The translations under genes were made by a program, and so were the position numbers. From Hydrogenobaculum sp. 3684 (GTDB lineage: Bacteria > Aquificota > Aquificia > Aquificales > Aquificaceae): a stretch of 64,000 bases of DNA. The stretch lies in contig NC_015557.1 of the NCBI RefSeq assembly GCF_000213785.1, positions 1,282,664-1,346,663 on the forward strand, written 5' to 3'. This document shows positions 54,438 to 62,676 of the stretch, piece after piece. The stretch's first letter is position 1, and each line of letters opens with the position of its first letter. Below the pieces are notes generated by a model. It saw nothing but the letters and a program-made list of their open reading frames with translations. It had not been told where the DNA came from and did no database searches.

Positions 54438-56150
54438 TTAATGCTCTAAATTTTTTACTATAAGCTTAGCGTACTCTTTGGCTCCATAGGGTCTTAGATG
54501 CGTTTTGTCATTCCAGAAAAATTCAGGATGATCTTTGCTAAAACTATACCAATCTATTACTTTTACGTTAGGATACTTTTTGCTAGCTTCAAAATATAGA
54601 TTGTTGACTTCGTTTTGCCATGGATCAGGCATTTTCGTCGTTATGAGATAAACCTTCTTGTTAGAAAGCAATTTTATAAGCCTTTTCAAATCACTAGGTC
54701 TAACATAACCATTTGTTCCAAGTTCAATGACAAACACATTGTAATCATTTAAGTTTATACGTTTTAATACATCAAAAACCCTATAGAATTGTCTGCTGAC
54801 TTTGCCATTTACATATACATGAGGTAAATAACGTTCTAAATAAGGTTTCACATCGAGGATTACGGAATCTCCTATGACTGCAACCCTCAGGTTAGATAAA
54901 TTAGATTTGTTTTCATGCTTTTTGTAACTGCTATTTTCATCATTAACACTAGGGTGCCATGCGTAAGTATAACGATTTTGTGGTATCTGGTTTAATTGTT
55001 GATTGGTATGTGAAAAACCCACATAAGAACAAGTAACTATGATTAAAAAGGAGTTTAATACTAAGCTAAACTTTGTTTTAAAATCTTTATAAGCATCAAA
55101 ATTCCACCTTCTAAAAGGTTCTTCGATAAAAGTATAAGATATATCCGCTGCCAAAATAGTTAAAATAAATCCCATCATAATAGATGTCAGTATATCATTT
55201 TTATAGATTAGAGTCAATATTGTAAAAATAGGATAATGCCATATATATAGCGAATAACTCCTAATTCCAAAATAATGAAGTGGTTTAATAGACATAAGTT
55301 TATCAAATATAGGAGATTTTAAAACAGATACTATAAATATTAAAGTGAGAACGTCTACTAAAATAAAAACAAAAGAATAGGTTATTGAAGAGTATTCGTT
55401 AAATTTAAAATAGCCAAATATCAAAAGCGCTAAAGAAGTTAAGCCTGTTATGAAAAACATATAATTGTGTTTTGGGATTTTCTGTTCAAAAAAAGCAAGT
55501 AAAGCTCCAAGCATAAAAGGGAAAAACCTTGAATCGGTTCCATAATAAACCCTGTTTATATCTTCGTTTAACCTTGCCATGTAATACATGTCTACCATTG
55601 ATAAAGCAGCTATAATTACAGCCAATATTATGATATATTTCTTGTTTATCCTAAAAAGCAGTGCAAACAAAATGCCCCAAACTATGTAAAATTGCCATTC
55701 TAACGACAGCGACCAAAAATGATTGTAAAATAGTATCTGTGTAAATTTTTGAAAGTAAGGAATATGTCTTATTAAAAGCCAGATATTGTATAGATTTAAA
55801 CTACTGTAAAAAAGCTCTTGTGTAAATAAGTAAACTTTTTTGAGAAATAAAATAAGTATAGTTAGAAGCTGTATTAAAGAAAGAAAAACAAAAGCAGGTG
55901 TTAGTCTTAATATCCTTGCTTTTATGAATTTTTTGAATGCTTCTATGGATGTTTTGCTGGATTTGTACTTAGATATCAAAGACTTTGTAATAAAAAAACC
56001 CGATAAAACAAAAAAAGATTCCACTGCAAAAAATCCACCTTGAAAAAGCTCAATATGAGTTGGAGTAAATATCAGTATCGAGTGAAAAACCATCACAGAA
56101 AACACCAAAATTGCACGAAAACCATCTAAACCGTTAATTTCTGAGTTCAT
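54438..56150 (-). CDS. OafA/YrhL-type O-acyltransferase with C-terminal SGNH domain
   Basis: A 570-residue protein. The ATG at 56150 has a GGGAGGT site 7 nt upstream and opens with NGLDGFRAILVFSVMVFHS, the acyltransferase-3 start; GGFFAVESFFVLSGFFITKSL is also family-typical. About ten helices (to residue 350) are followed by a periplasmic SGNH-hydrolase-like domain (AVIGDSVILD, IELGTNGYV and DKTHLRPYG). These two-part enzymes acetylate surface polysaccharide, LPS or peptidoglycan. It is preceded by a 16-residue micro-ORF. Confidence 0.88.
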   Translation of the reverse strand: MNSEINGLDGFRAILVFSVMVFHSILIFTPTHIELFQGGFFAVESFFVLSGFFITKSLISKYKSSKTSIEAFKKFIKARILRLTPAFVFLSLIQLLTILILFLKKVYLFTQELFYSSLNLYNIWLLIRHIPYFQKFTQILFYNHFWSLSLEWQFYIVWGILFALLFRINKKYIIILAVIIAALSMVDMYYMARLNEDINRVYYGTDSRFFPFMLGALLAFFEQKIPKHNYMFFITGLTSLALLIFGYFKFNEYSSITYSFVFILVDVLTLIFIVSVLKSPIFDKLMSIKPLHYFGIRSYSLYIWHYPIFTILTLIYKNDILTSIMMGFILTILAADISYTFIEEPFRRWNFDAYKDFKTKFSLVLNSFLIIVTCSYVGFSHTNQQLNQIPQNRYTYAWHPSVNDENSSYKKHENKSNLSNLRVAVIGDSVILDVKPYLERYLPHVYVNGKVSRQFYRVFDVLKRINLNDYNVFVIELGTNGYVRPSDLKRLIKLLSNKKVYLITTKMPDPWQNEVNNLYFEASKKYPNVKVIDWYSFSKDHPEFFWNDKTHLRPYGAKEYAKLIVKNLEH

Positions 56151-56166
56151 AAAGTCTACCTCCCAT

Positions 56167-56217
56167 CTATGCAAATATTACAGCTGATATTAGCAAATAC
56201 TGCGCCAACCACATCAT
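56167..56217 (-). CDS. 16-residue hydrophobic micro-ORF with a strong ribosome site
   Basis: The ORF encodes MMWLAQYLLISAVIFA and stops 16 nt before the acyltransferase ATG, with an AGGAGGGG site (56225-56232) exactly 7 nt upstream. It could be a leader peptide, a tiny membrane peptide or a 5' remnant of a longer polytopic gene; the sequence is reminiscent of NuoK N-termini, but too short to prove. The rest of the 56218-56458 gap has no other gene; it is AT-rich and presumably carries divergent promoters. Confidence 0.45.
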   Translation of the reverse strand: MMWLAQYLLISAVIFA

Positions 56218-56458
56218 ATAAATTCCCCTCCTGTTAAACTAATTTTCTAATTCTTTCTTTTTAATCATACCTTTAAACCCATAATCCATAATAAACTTAT
56301 CTTAATAAACTATTTATCTTATTGATTTCTGACTTAAAATTATATTCTTGAAATGCTAGCTTTGAAAAGCCATACGTGATAGTTGTTAGCAAAAATGCAT
56401 TTACGATTTAGTGAACTTATACATACAACTTATTTTAAAGCGTATTATAATATTATCT

Positions 56459-56734
56459 ATGATAATGCCGCCTAGTGGTTCTAGTGGTAAAATGTCTAAG
56501 TTTGCCAGTTTTATAATGGGCCTTGCTTATGGATACAAAGGCAAACCTGGTATGGTAAAAACATATCCTATGAAAGAGTTTAAAGGTGTTGTCCCAGAAG
56601 GTGCTACTGTTTATTATGCCAACAAAAAACTTGATGTAATACAAAAAGAACCTCTTATTTACAATACTCATATAATTGTGGTACAAGAGTTGAAAGACCA
56701 GCTTTTGGTAGAAATTTATAAAGACGAGGATTGA
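56459..56734 (+). CDS. conserved small protein upstream of heme oxygenase, unknown function
   Basis: A 91-residue protein starting with ATG at 56459; a TATAAT box lies 7 nt upstream and there is no ribosome site. It has basic, Gly/Ser-rich N-terminus (PPSGSSGKMSKF) and a GYKGKPGMVKTYPMKEFKG segment. It ends 4 bp before the heme oxygenase ATG, so the two are co-transcribed. I do not recognise the family. Confidence 0.65.
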   Translation: MIMPPSGSSGKMSKFASFIMGLAYGYKGKPGMVKTYPMKEFKGVVPEGATVYYANKKLDVIQKEPLIYNTHIIVVQELKDQLLVEIYKDED

Positions 56735-56738
56735 TATT

Positions 56739-57431
56739 ATGGGATTTTCTAAGCTTTTAAGAGAAGGAATTTGGGATATACATAGCATGGCGGATAGCTC
56801 TACCGTAGCCCAAGATATGCAAGAAGCCAAAACCACGTTTGAGGATATGAAAAAGATAACCGCAGGTCTTTACTATATATACAACACGTTAGAAGATGCC
56901 ATAGAACAAAACAAAGATAACCCTTACGTATCAAAAATATATTATCCGGAGCTTTTTAGAAGAGAGCATATAGTAGAAGATTTGAAGTTTTACTTTGGAG
57001 AGAACTACCTTGAGCAGATATATCCAACGGTAGCCATCTTGCTTTATATATCTAGGATTAGCTATGTAGCAAAACATGAACCTATGCTTCTTATAGCCCA
57101 TGCTTATGTTAGGTATATGGGGGATTTGTCTGGTGGGCAGATGATAAAAGATATGATAAGAAACGCTTTAAACTTGCAAAACAGTGAGGGCACAAGGTTT
57201 TACGAGTTTGATAAAATAAAAGATATAATGGAGTTTAAAAGAAATTACAGAGCTTCTTTGGACACATTAGACTTAACAGACGAGCAGATAAAAGCTATCA
57301 TAGGAGAGGCTAACATAGCATTCTTGTACAACGTAAACTTCTTTAGAGAGGTGAATAGACCAGTTCCTTACCCGGATGAAATAGAGAAGCCTTATCTTGT
57401 AAGGGCTTACGAAAAGATGAAATTCGTATAA
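56739..57431 (+). CDS. heme oxygenase
   Basis: A 230-residue protein. The proximal heme ligand region is LREGIWDIHSMAD, matching the HxxAE helix, and the distal-helix motif GDLSGGQ (YMGDLSGGQMIKD) is intact. It cleaves heme to biliverdin, iron and CO using reduced ferredoxin or a flavoprotein. Its neighbours are an unknown small protein and the reductive TCA block. Whether it is for iron recovery or bilin making is unknown; no bilin reductase or phytochrome is in the window. Confidence 0.93.
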   Translation: MGFSKLLREGIWDIHSMADSSTVAQDMQEAKTTFEDMKKITAGLYYIYNTLEDAIEQNKDNPYVSKIYYPELFRREHIVEDLKFYFGENYLEQIYPTVAILLYISRISYVAKHEPMLLIAHAYVRYMGDLSGGQMIKDMIRNALNLQNSEGTRFYEFDKIKDIMEFKRNYRASLDTLDLTDEQIKAIIGEANIAFLYNVNFFREVNRPVPYPDEIEKPYLVRAYEKMKFV

Positions 57432-57436
57432 AATAC

Positions 57437-57465
57437 TTGACTTTTTTTATAAGATTATTTAATAT
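57437..57465 (+). promoter_or_regulatory. promoter of the isocitrate dehydrogenase operon
   Basis: TTGACT (57437-57442) and TAATAT (57460-57465) are 17 bp apart and lie directly after the heme oxygenase stop. The expected start point near 57472 gives a short leader with AAGGAG 6 nt before the ATG at 57494. Confidence 0.6.
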
Positions 57466-57493
57466 TTTATGACAACTTTTTAAGGAGCGTTTG

Positions 57494-58759
57494 ATGGAAA
57501 ACGTATGCTGGTACGATTCTAAGATTAGTATACCCAAAGAGGGTTCTTTTATCAAATTAAAAGCCGATAAAACATTGGAAGTACCAAATAACCCCATCAT
57601 ACCTTTTATCCAAGGGGATGGTATAGGCCCTGAAATAACACCTCAGATGATAAAGGTAATCAACAAGGCTATGTCAAAAGCCTACAACGGCTCTAAAGTG
57701 ATATACTGGGTAGAGGTTTTGGCTGGAGACATGGCAGAGCAAAAAGGCCTTGAGAGGATGCCAAAGGAGACTCTGGAGCTTTTAAAACAAAGTATCGTTA
57801 GTATAAAAGGTCCTCTTGGTACACCAGTGGGCAAAGGTGGAAAATCTTTGAATGCCATTTTGCGTCAATCTATGGATTTTTATTCTGCCATAAGACCCGT
57901 TTATTGGATGGGCCAGCCATCCCCCATACCAAACCCTCAAAGGGTAAATGTGGCGGTGTTTAGAGAAAACTCCGACGATGTATACATGGCTATAGAGTAT
58001 ATGCCAAAAACAGATGGCTTTAAAAAAGTAAGGGAGTTTTTTGTAAAAGAAATGAGCGTATCAGAAGATGCTATACCAGAAGATGCAGGTATTACGGTAA
58101 AGCCAATGTCTGAGTTTAAAACCAAAAGACACGTAAGAAAGGCCTTTAGATACGCTCTTCAAAACGGTAAAAAGCATATAGCGGTAGCGGGTAAAGGTAA
58201 CATAATGAAAGCCACCGAAGGTATGTTTATGAACTGGGCTTTTGAAGTGGCAAAAGAACCAGAGTTTGAAGGTAAAATAATCACAGAAGGAGAGCCAAAA
58301 GAAGGTCAAGCCAAACTCTACAAAGTTATCACAGACCAAATGCTTATGCAACTTGTATTAAACCCAGATTATTACGATGTGATTATCACGCAAAATTTAA
58401 ACGGCGATTATATCTCTGATTTGGCCTCTGCTTTGGTGGGTGGTCCCGGTTATGTACCCAGTGGTAACATAGGCGATGGCTATGCGCTTTTTGAAAGCAC
58501 CCATGGTACCGCTTACGATATAGCTGGTAAAGGCATGGCAAACCCACTTTCTATAACGCTTTCTGGCGCTATGATGCTTGAGTATTTAGGCTTTTATGAA
58601 GCTGCTGATCTTGTTTATAAAGCTATTAAAAGCGTAATAAACCAAAGAAAAGGTACACCAGATATAGCTAATGGTTTTAAAAAGATGGGCGTAGAAGCTA
58701 TATCCTTAACTACGTCTCAGTTTGGTGATGCTATCGTTGATGAGATTGATAAACTTTGA
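57494..58759 (+). CDS. icd: isocitrate dehydrogenase (NADP-type)
   Basis: A 421-residue enzyme. The ATG at 57494 has AAGGAG upstream. PFIQGDGIGPEITP, SLNAILRQSMDFYSAIRPVY (with the substrate-binding Ser/Arg residues) and the ITVKPMSEFKTKRHVRKAFRYA segment match bacterial homodimeric ICDH. In the reductive TCA cycle it works in reverse, making isocitrate from oxalosuccinate or 2-oxoglutarate. Next to cfiBA this reverse role is likely. Confidence 0.93.
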   Translation: MENVCWYDSKISIPKEGSFIKLKADKTLEVPNNPIIPFIQGDGIGPEITPQMIKVINKAMSKAYNGSKVIYWVEVLAGDMAEQKGLERMPKETLELLKQSIVSIKGPLGTPVGKGGKSLNAILRQSMDFYSAIRPVYWMGQPSPIPNPQRVNVAVFRENSDDVYMAIEYMPKTDGFKKVREFFVKEMSVSEDAIPEDAGITVKPMSEFKTKRHVRKAFRYALQNGKKHIAVAGKGNIMKATEGMFMNWAFEVAKEPEFEGKIITEGEPKEGQAKLYKVITDQMLMQLVLNPDYYDVIITQNLNGDYISDLASALVGGPGYVPSGNIGDGYALFESTHGTAYDIAGKGMANPLSITLSGAMMLEYLGFYEAADLVYKAIKSVINQRKGTPDIANGFKKMGVEAISLTTSQFGDAIVDEIDKL

Positions 58760-58774
58760 TTTGAGAGGTGATAG

Positions 58775-59191
58775 ATGAAGCTTACCGTAAGGCAAAAGGA
58801 AGATTTTCATTTTGTGGGTAAAGGGGAATCTGGCATAGAAGTCCCCATAGATGCCGCTGGTTATGTAGGTGGTAAAGGAAGAGGTGTAAGGCCTCCAGAA
58901 CTTTTGTTTCACTCTATAGCTGGGTGTATGGGTATTCATGTATACGAAGCTCTTCATAAAGCCGGTAAACACGTAGAAGACATTGTTGTAAACACAGACA
59001 GTGAGAGAAAAGACACGTATCCAAAAGTCTTTACAAAAATTTATTTGGATTTTACGATAAAAGGTAAAGACCTCTCAGAGCAAGATGTAAAAGAGGCTAT
59101 AGAGACAGCTCTTAACAAAACCTGCAGTATAGCTTATATGATAAACCAAGTAGCACCTATATCTTATACTTTCAAAATAGAAAAGGGGTAA
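58775..59191 (+). CDS. OsmC-family protein
   Basis: A 138-residue OsmC/Ohr-like protein. It has the usual fold: a GGKGRGVRPPELLFHSIAGC segment with one conserved Cys (C at the SIAGCMG turn) and a second Cys in NKTCSIAYMI. OsmC proteins reduce organic hydroperoxides through two cysteines. It lies between icd and cfiB (15-bp and 4-bp gaps), so it is part of the carbon-fixation operon. Confidence 0.88.
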   Translation: MKLTVRQKEDFHFVGKGESGIEVPIDAAGYVGGKGRGVRPPELLFHSIAGCMGIHVYEALHKAGKHVEDIVVNTDSERKDTYPKVFTKIYLDFTIKGKDLSEQDVKEAIETALNKTCSIAYMINQVAPISYTFKIEKG

Positions 59192-59195
59192 GTCT

Positions 59196-60614
59196 ATGTT
59201 TAAAAAGATATTGGTGGCAAACAGAGGTGAAATAGCTTGTAGAATTATAAGAGCTGCAAAAGAACTTGATATACCCACAGTAGCAATATACTCTGAAGTA
59301 GAGCCTACCGCCAGACACGTGAAGATGGCAGATGAAGCTTATATGATAGGTGCAAATCCTCTTGACACATACCTAAACGCTCAACTCATAGTGGATTTGG
59401 CAAAGTCTGTGGGGGCAGATGCCATACATCCAGGATATGGGTTTTTGGCAGAAAACGAAGGATTTGCAGAGCTTTGTGAAAAAAATGGTATAACCTTTAT
59501 AGGTCCTTCTGCCGAAGTAATAGCCCTTATGGGTGATAAGGCAAGATCCAAAGAGGTGATGAAAAAAGCGGGTGTTCCTACGGTGCCCGGAAGCGATGGC
59601 ATATTAAAATCTGTAGAAGAGGCTATTGAAATAGCAAAAGAAATAGGGTATCCGGTGCTTTTAAAAGCCTCAGCTGGAGGTGGTGGTAGAGGTATTAGAA
59701 TATGTAAAGACGAAGAAGAGCTTAAAAGAAACTATGAAGCCGCTTACTCTGAGGCTCAAAAAGCCTTTGGAAGAGGTGATTTGCTTTTAGAAAAATACAT
59801 TCAAAATCCAAAACACATAGAGTTTCAAGTATTAGGTGATAAATATGGAAACGTTATACATTTAGGGGAAAGGGATTGTTCTGTCCAAAGAAGAAATCAA
59901 AAACTTATAGAAATAGCTCCTTCTTTGGTACTAAACGAAGCAAAGAGAAAGCACTACGGTGAAATAGTGGCAAAAGCTGCAAAAGAGATAGGTTATTACA
60001 GCGCCGGTACCATGGAATTTGTATCTGACTTAGAAGGTAACATATACTTTATAGAGATGAATACCCGTATTCAAGTGGAACACCCTGTAACAGAAAGAGT
60101 GACCGGTGTTGATATAGTAAAAGAGCAAATAAAGATAGCCGCAGGTCATAAGCTTGAGATAAAACAAGAGGATGTAACCTTCAACGGATACGCTATAGAA
60201 TGTCGTATAAATGCAGAAGATCCAAAGAAAAACTTTGCTCCAAGCATAGGTACTATAGAGCGTTATTACGTACCTGGTGGTTTTGGTATTAGGATAGAAA
60301 GTGCGGCTTCTGTAGGTTACGAAGTTACGCCATATTATGACTCTTTGATAGCAAAACTTATATGCTGGGGTAGAACTTGGGAAGAGGCACTCTCAAGGAC
60401 AAAGGCAGCTTTAGACACTTATGAGATAAAGGGTGTTAAAACCACGATACCTCTTCTTAAGAAGATTGTAGAAGAAAAAGATTTTAGAAATGGATACTTT
60501 ACCACCAAGTATTTGGAAGAGCACCAAGAGGTGTTTAATTACGAAGAGCCAAAAGACAAAGAAGATTTTGTAGCTTTTATAAGTGCAGCTATAGCTTCAT
60601 ATCACGGGTTATAA
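59196..60614 (+). CDS. cfiB: 2-oxoglutarate carboxylase small subunit / biotin carboxylase
   Basis: A 472-residue biotin carboxylase subunit. The ATP-grasp domain carries the glycine loop KASAGGGGRGIRI, and the central GERDCSVQRRNQKLIE and EMNTRIQVEHPVTE segments are diagnostic. It uses ATP and bicarbonate to carboxylate biotin on CfiA. Pyruvate carboxylase of other Aquificales has the same architecture, so the 2-oxoglutarate substrate is inferred from the icd and kor neighbours. Length equals the Hydrogenobacter CfiB type. Confidence 0.88.
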   Translation: MFKKILVANRGEIACRIIRAAKELDIPTVAIYSEVEPTARHVKMADEAYMIGANPLDTYLNAQLIVDLAKSVGADAIHPGYGFLAENEGFAELCEKNGITFIGPSAEVIALMGDKARSKEVMKKAGVPTVPGSDGILKSVEEAIEIAKEIGYPVLLKASAGGGGRGIRICKDEEELKRNYEAAYSEAQKAFGRGDLLLEKYIQNPKHIEFQVLGDKYGNVIHLGERDCSVQRRNQKLIEIAPSLVLNEAKRKHYGEIVAKAAKEIGYYSAGTMEFVSDLEGNIYFIEMNTRIQVEHPVTERVTGVDIVKEQIKIAAGHKLEIKQEDVTFNGYAIECRINAEDPKKNFAPSIGTIERYYVPGGFGIRIESAASVGYEVTPYYDSLIAKLICWGRTWEEALSRTKAALDTYEIKGVKTTIPLLKKIVEEKDFRNGYFTTKYLEEHQEVFNYEEPKDKEDFVAFISAAIASYHGL

Positions 60615-60626
60615 GGAGGTTAAATT

Positions 60627-62543
60627 ATGAAACTTATCGAACAAATGTTGCAAGAACAAAACCTTGAAGTGGCACCACCAAAGAAAATTCTCATTACAGA
60701 CCTTACACCAAGAGATGGTCAACAGTGTAAGCTTGCCACGAGGGTAAGAACCGATGATTTGCTTCCTCTTTGTGAAAAGATGGATAAAGCTGGTTTTTAC
60801 GCTGTAGAAGTATGGGGAGGCGCCACTTACGACGTTTGTCTTAGATATCTAAAAGAAGATCCGTGGGAAAGATTAAGACGTATAAAAGAAGTGATGCCCA
60901 ACACAAAACTTCAAATGCTTTTTAGAGGCCAAAATATAGTAGGCTATAAACCAAAATCTGATAAAGTCGTCAAAAAGTTTGTAGAAAAAGCCATAAAAAA
61001 CGGCATAACGGTGTTTAGGGTATTTGACTCTTTAAACGACAACAGAAACATCGAAGTGGCTTGCAAAGCTATAAAAGAGTTTGGTGGTGAAGTGCACGCT
61101 GAGATTAGCTATACCAAAAGCCCAGTTCATACGCTTGAAAAATGGATGTCTTACGCCGATGAGCTAATAGATTTAGAACCAGATTGGATATCTTTCAAAG
61201 ATGCTACAGGTATACTAATGCCACTGGATACCTACAACATTATAAGAGGTATAAAGAAAAAAGTCGGCGATAAGATAAAAGTGCTTCTTCACAACCACGA
61301 TATGAGTGGTACCGCCATTATGAACCATATGATGGCAGTGTTGGCTGGTGTTGATATGCTTGATACTGTTTTATCGCCACTGGCTTTTGGTTCATCGCAC
61401 CCAGCCACAGAGAGCGTAGTAGCAGCCCTACAAGGTACGCCGTACGACACTGGTATAGATCTTAAAATCTTGGACGAGCTTGCTGAAATCACAAGACAAA
61501 TAAAGAGAAAATATAGAAAATATGAAACTGAGTACGCTGGGGTCAATGCAAAAGTGCTTATACACAAAATACCTGGTGGTATGATATCAAATATGGTGGC
61601 CCAGCTAATAGAAGCAAACGCTGCAGATAAGATGGAAGAGGCTTTGGAAGAAGTACCTCACGTAGAAGCAGATCTTGGTTATCCACCACTTCTTACTCCA
61701 TCTTCTCAGATAGTAGGTGTGCAAGCAGTTTTAAATGTCATCACCGGTGAAAGATATAAAACCATCACAAAAGAAGTTAGAGATTATGTAGAAGGCAAAT
61801 ACGGAAGACCACCAGGTCCAATAGCCAAAGAGCTTGTGGAAAAGATATTAGGACCTGGAAAAGAGCCTAAGTTTGATATAAGGGCTGGTGATTTAGCAGA
61901 TCCAAACGATTGGGATAAGGCTGTGCAAGAGCTTGGTCCTTTAGCAAAGTCTGAAGAAGATATACTTCTTTACGTACTATTCCCAATGCAGGCTATGGAG
62001 TTTTTAAAAGCCAGAGAAAACGGCGAGCTAACCCCCGATATAGCCATAGATACCACTGATATAGTGGAAACGAAACCAGGTACCGTTGAAAACGCAGCAC
62101 CAGTGGAGTTTGATATTACTTATCACGGTGATAAATTTAAAGTCAAAGTAGAAGGTGTAGCTCCAAGTCAAGAGCCTGGAAAACCTAAAAAATATTACAT
62201 AAGAGTGAACGGAAAGCTTGAAGAGATACAGCTTTATCCTATAGCAGAAGCTCTTGTTTCTGGTCAGGCTAAACAAAGTGGAGCTGCTCAAAGCTCTGGT
62301 AGTACAAGACCAAGACCAGAGAAAGAAGGCGATGCAGTACCACCTATGCCGGGCAAAGTTTCAAAAATTTTAGTAAAAGAAGGGGACAAGGTAGAAAAAG
62401 GTCAAACGGTGGCTATAGTAGAAGCTATGAAGATGGAAAACGAAATACATGCACCTATAAGCGGTATTGTAAAGGGAATATACGCTCAACCCGGTGAGAA
62501 TATTACACCTGACGAAGTTATCGTAAGGATAGAACCAGCTTAA
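60627..62543 (+). CDS. cfiA: 2-oxoglutarate carboxylase large subunit (carboxyltransferase + biotin carrier)
   Basis: A 638-residue subunit. The N-terminal carboxyltransferase domain has LTPRDGQQCKLATR, VRTDDLLP and FKDATGILMPLDTYN; a post-CT domain follows (about 310-470), then a linker and a C-terminal biotinyl domain with VEAMKMENEIHAP (the biotin Lys lies between the two Met). An AAGGAGG site precedes the ATG. With CfiB it forms oxalosuccinate from 2-oxoglutarate; oxaloacetate production from pyruvate is the alternative. A strong terminator follows. Confidence 0.88.
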   Translation: MKLIEQMLQEQNLEVAPPKKILITDLTPRDGQQCKLATRVRTDDLLPLCEKMDKAGFYAVEVWGGATYDVCLRYLKEDPWERLRRIKEVMPNTKLQMLFRGQNIVGYKPKSDKVVKKFVEKAIKNGITVFRVFDSLNDNRNIEVACKAIKEFGGEVHAEISYTKSPVHTLEKWMSYADELIDLEPDWISFKDATGILMPLDTYNIIRGIKKKVGDKIKVLLHNHDMSGTAIMNHMMAVLAGVDMLDTVLSPLAFGSSHPATESVVAALQGTPYDTGIDLKILDELAEITRQIKRKYRKYETEYAGVNAKVLIHKIPGGMISNMVAQLIEANAADKMEEALEEVPHVEADLGYPPLLTPSSQIVGVQAVLNVITGERYKTITKEVRDYVEGKYGRPPGPIAKELVEKILGPGKEPKFDIRAGDLADPNDWDKAVQELGPLAKSEEDILLYVLFPMQAMEFLKARENGELTPDIAIDTTDIVETKPGTVENAAPVEFDITYHGDKFKVKVEGVAPSQEPGKPKKYYIRVNGKLEEIQLYPIAEALVSGQAKQSGAAQSSGSTRPRPEKEGDAVPPMPGKVSKILVKEGDKVEKGQTVAIVEAMKMENEIHAPISGIVKGIYAQPGENITPDEVIVRIEPA

Positions 62544-62552
62544 TATTGCTTG

Positions 62553-62575
62553 GCGCGCCATATATTATGGCGCGC
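62553..62575 (+). terminator. terminator after cfiA
   Basis: A perfect 10-bp stem, GCGCGCCATA with TATGGCGCGC, and a 3-nt TAT loop, followed by TTTATG. It is among the most GC-rich sequence in this AT-rich region and lies 10 bp after the cfiA stop. The T run is short, so termination may be partial. Confidence 0.8.
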
Positions 62576-62608
62576 TTTATGATTGAAGATCTTTTTAAGA
62601 TGAATTGT

Positions 62609-62645
62609 AAGTATATATTTATTTTGTGAAGTATGTATTTATTGT
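62609..62645 (+). promoter_or_regulatory. 20-bp period direct repeat in the leader before the oxidoreductase gene
   Basis: AAGTATATATTTATTTT (62609-62625) and AAGTATGTATTTATTGT (62629-62645) differ at two of 17 positions and are 20 bp apart, two helical turns. They lie between the cfiA terminator and the AGGAGG site of the next gene, so they may be paired binding sites or part of the promoter. Confidence 0.45.
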
Positions 62646-62676
62646 TTTTAAGTGCTAACTAATTTAGGAGGTGTTT

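Noticed and set aside
54285-56150. tRNA-Thr as an integration site for the acyltransferase region
   Set aside because: The tRNA's 3' end faces feoB, and no duplicated tRNA end or integrase gene was found.
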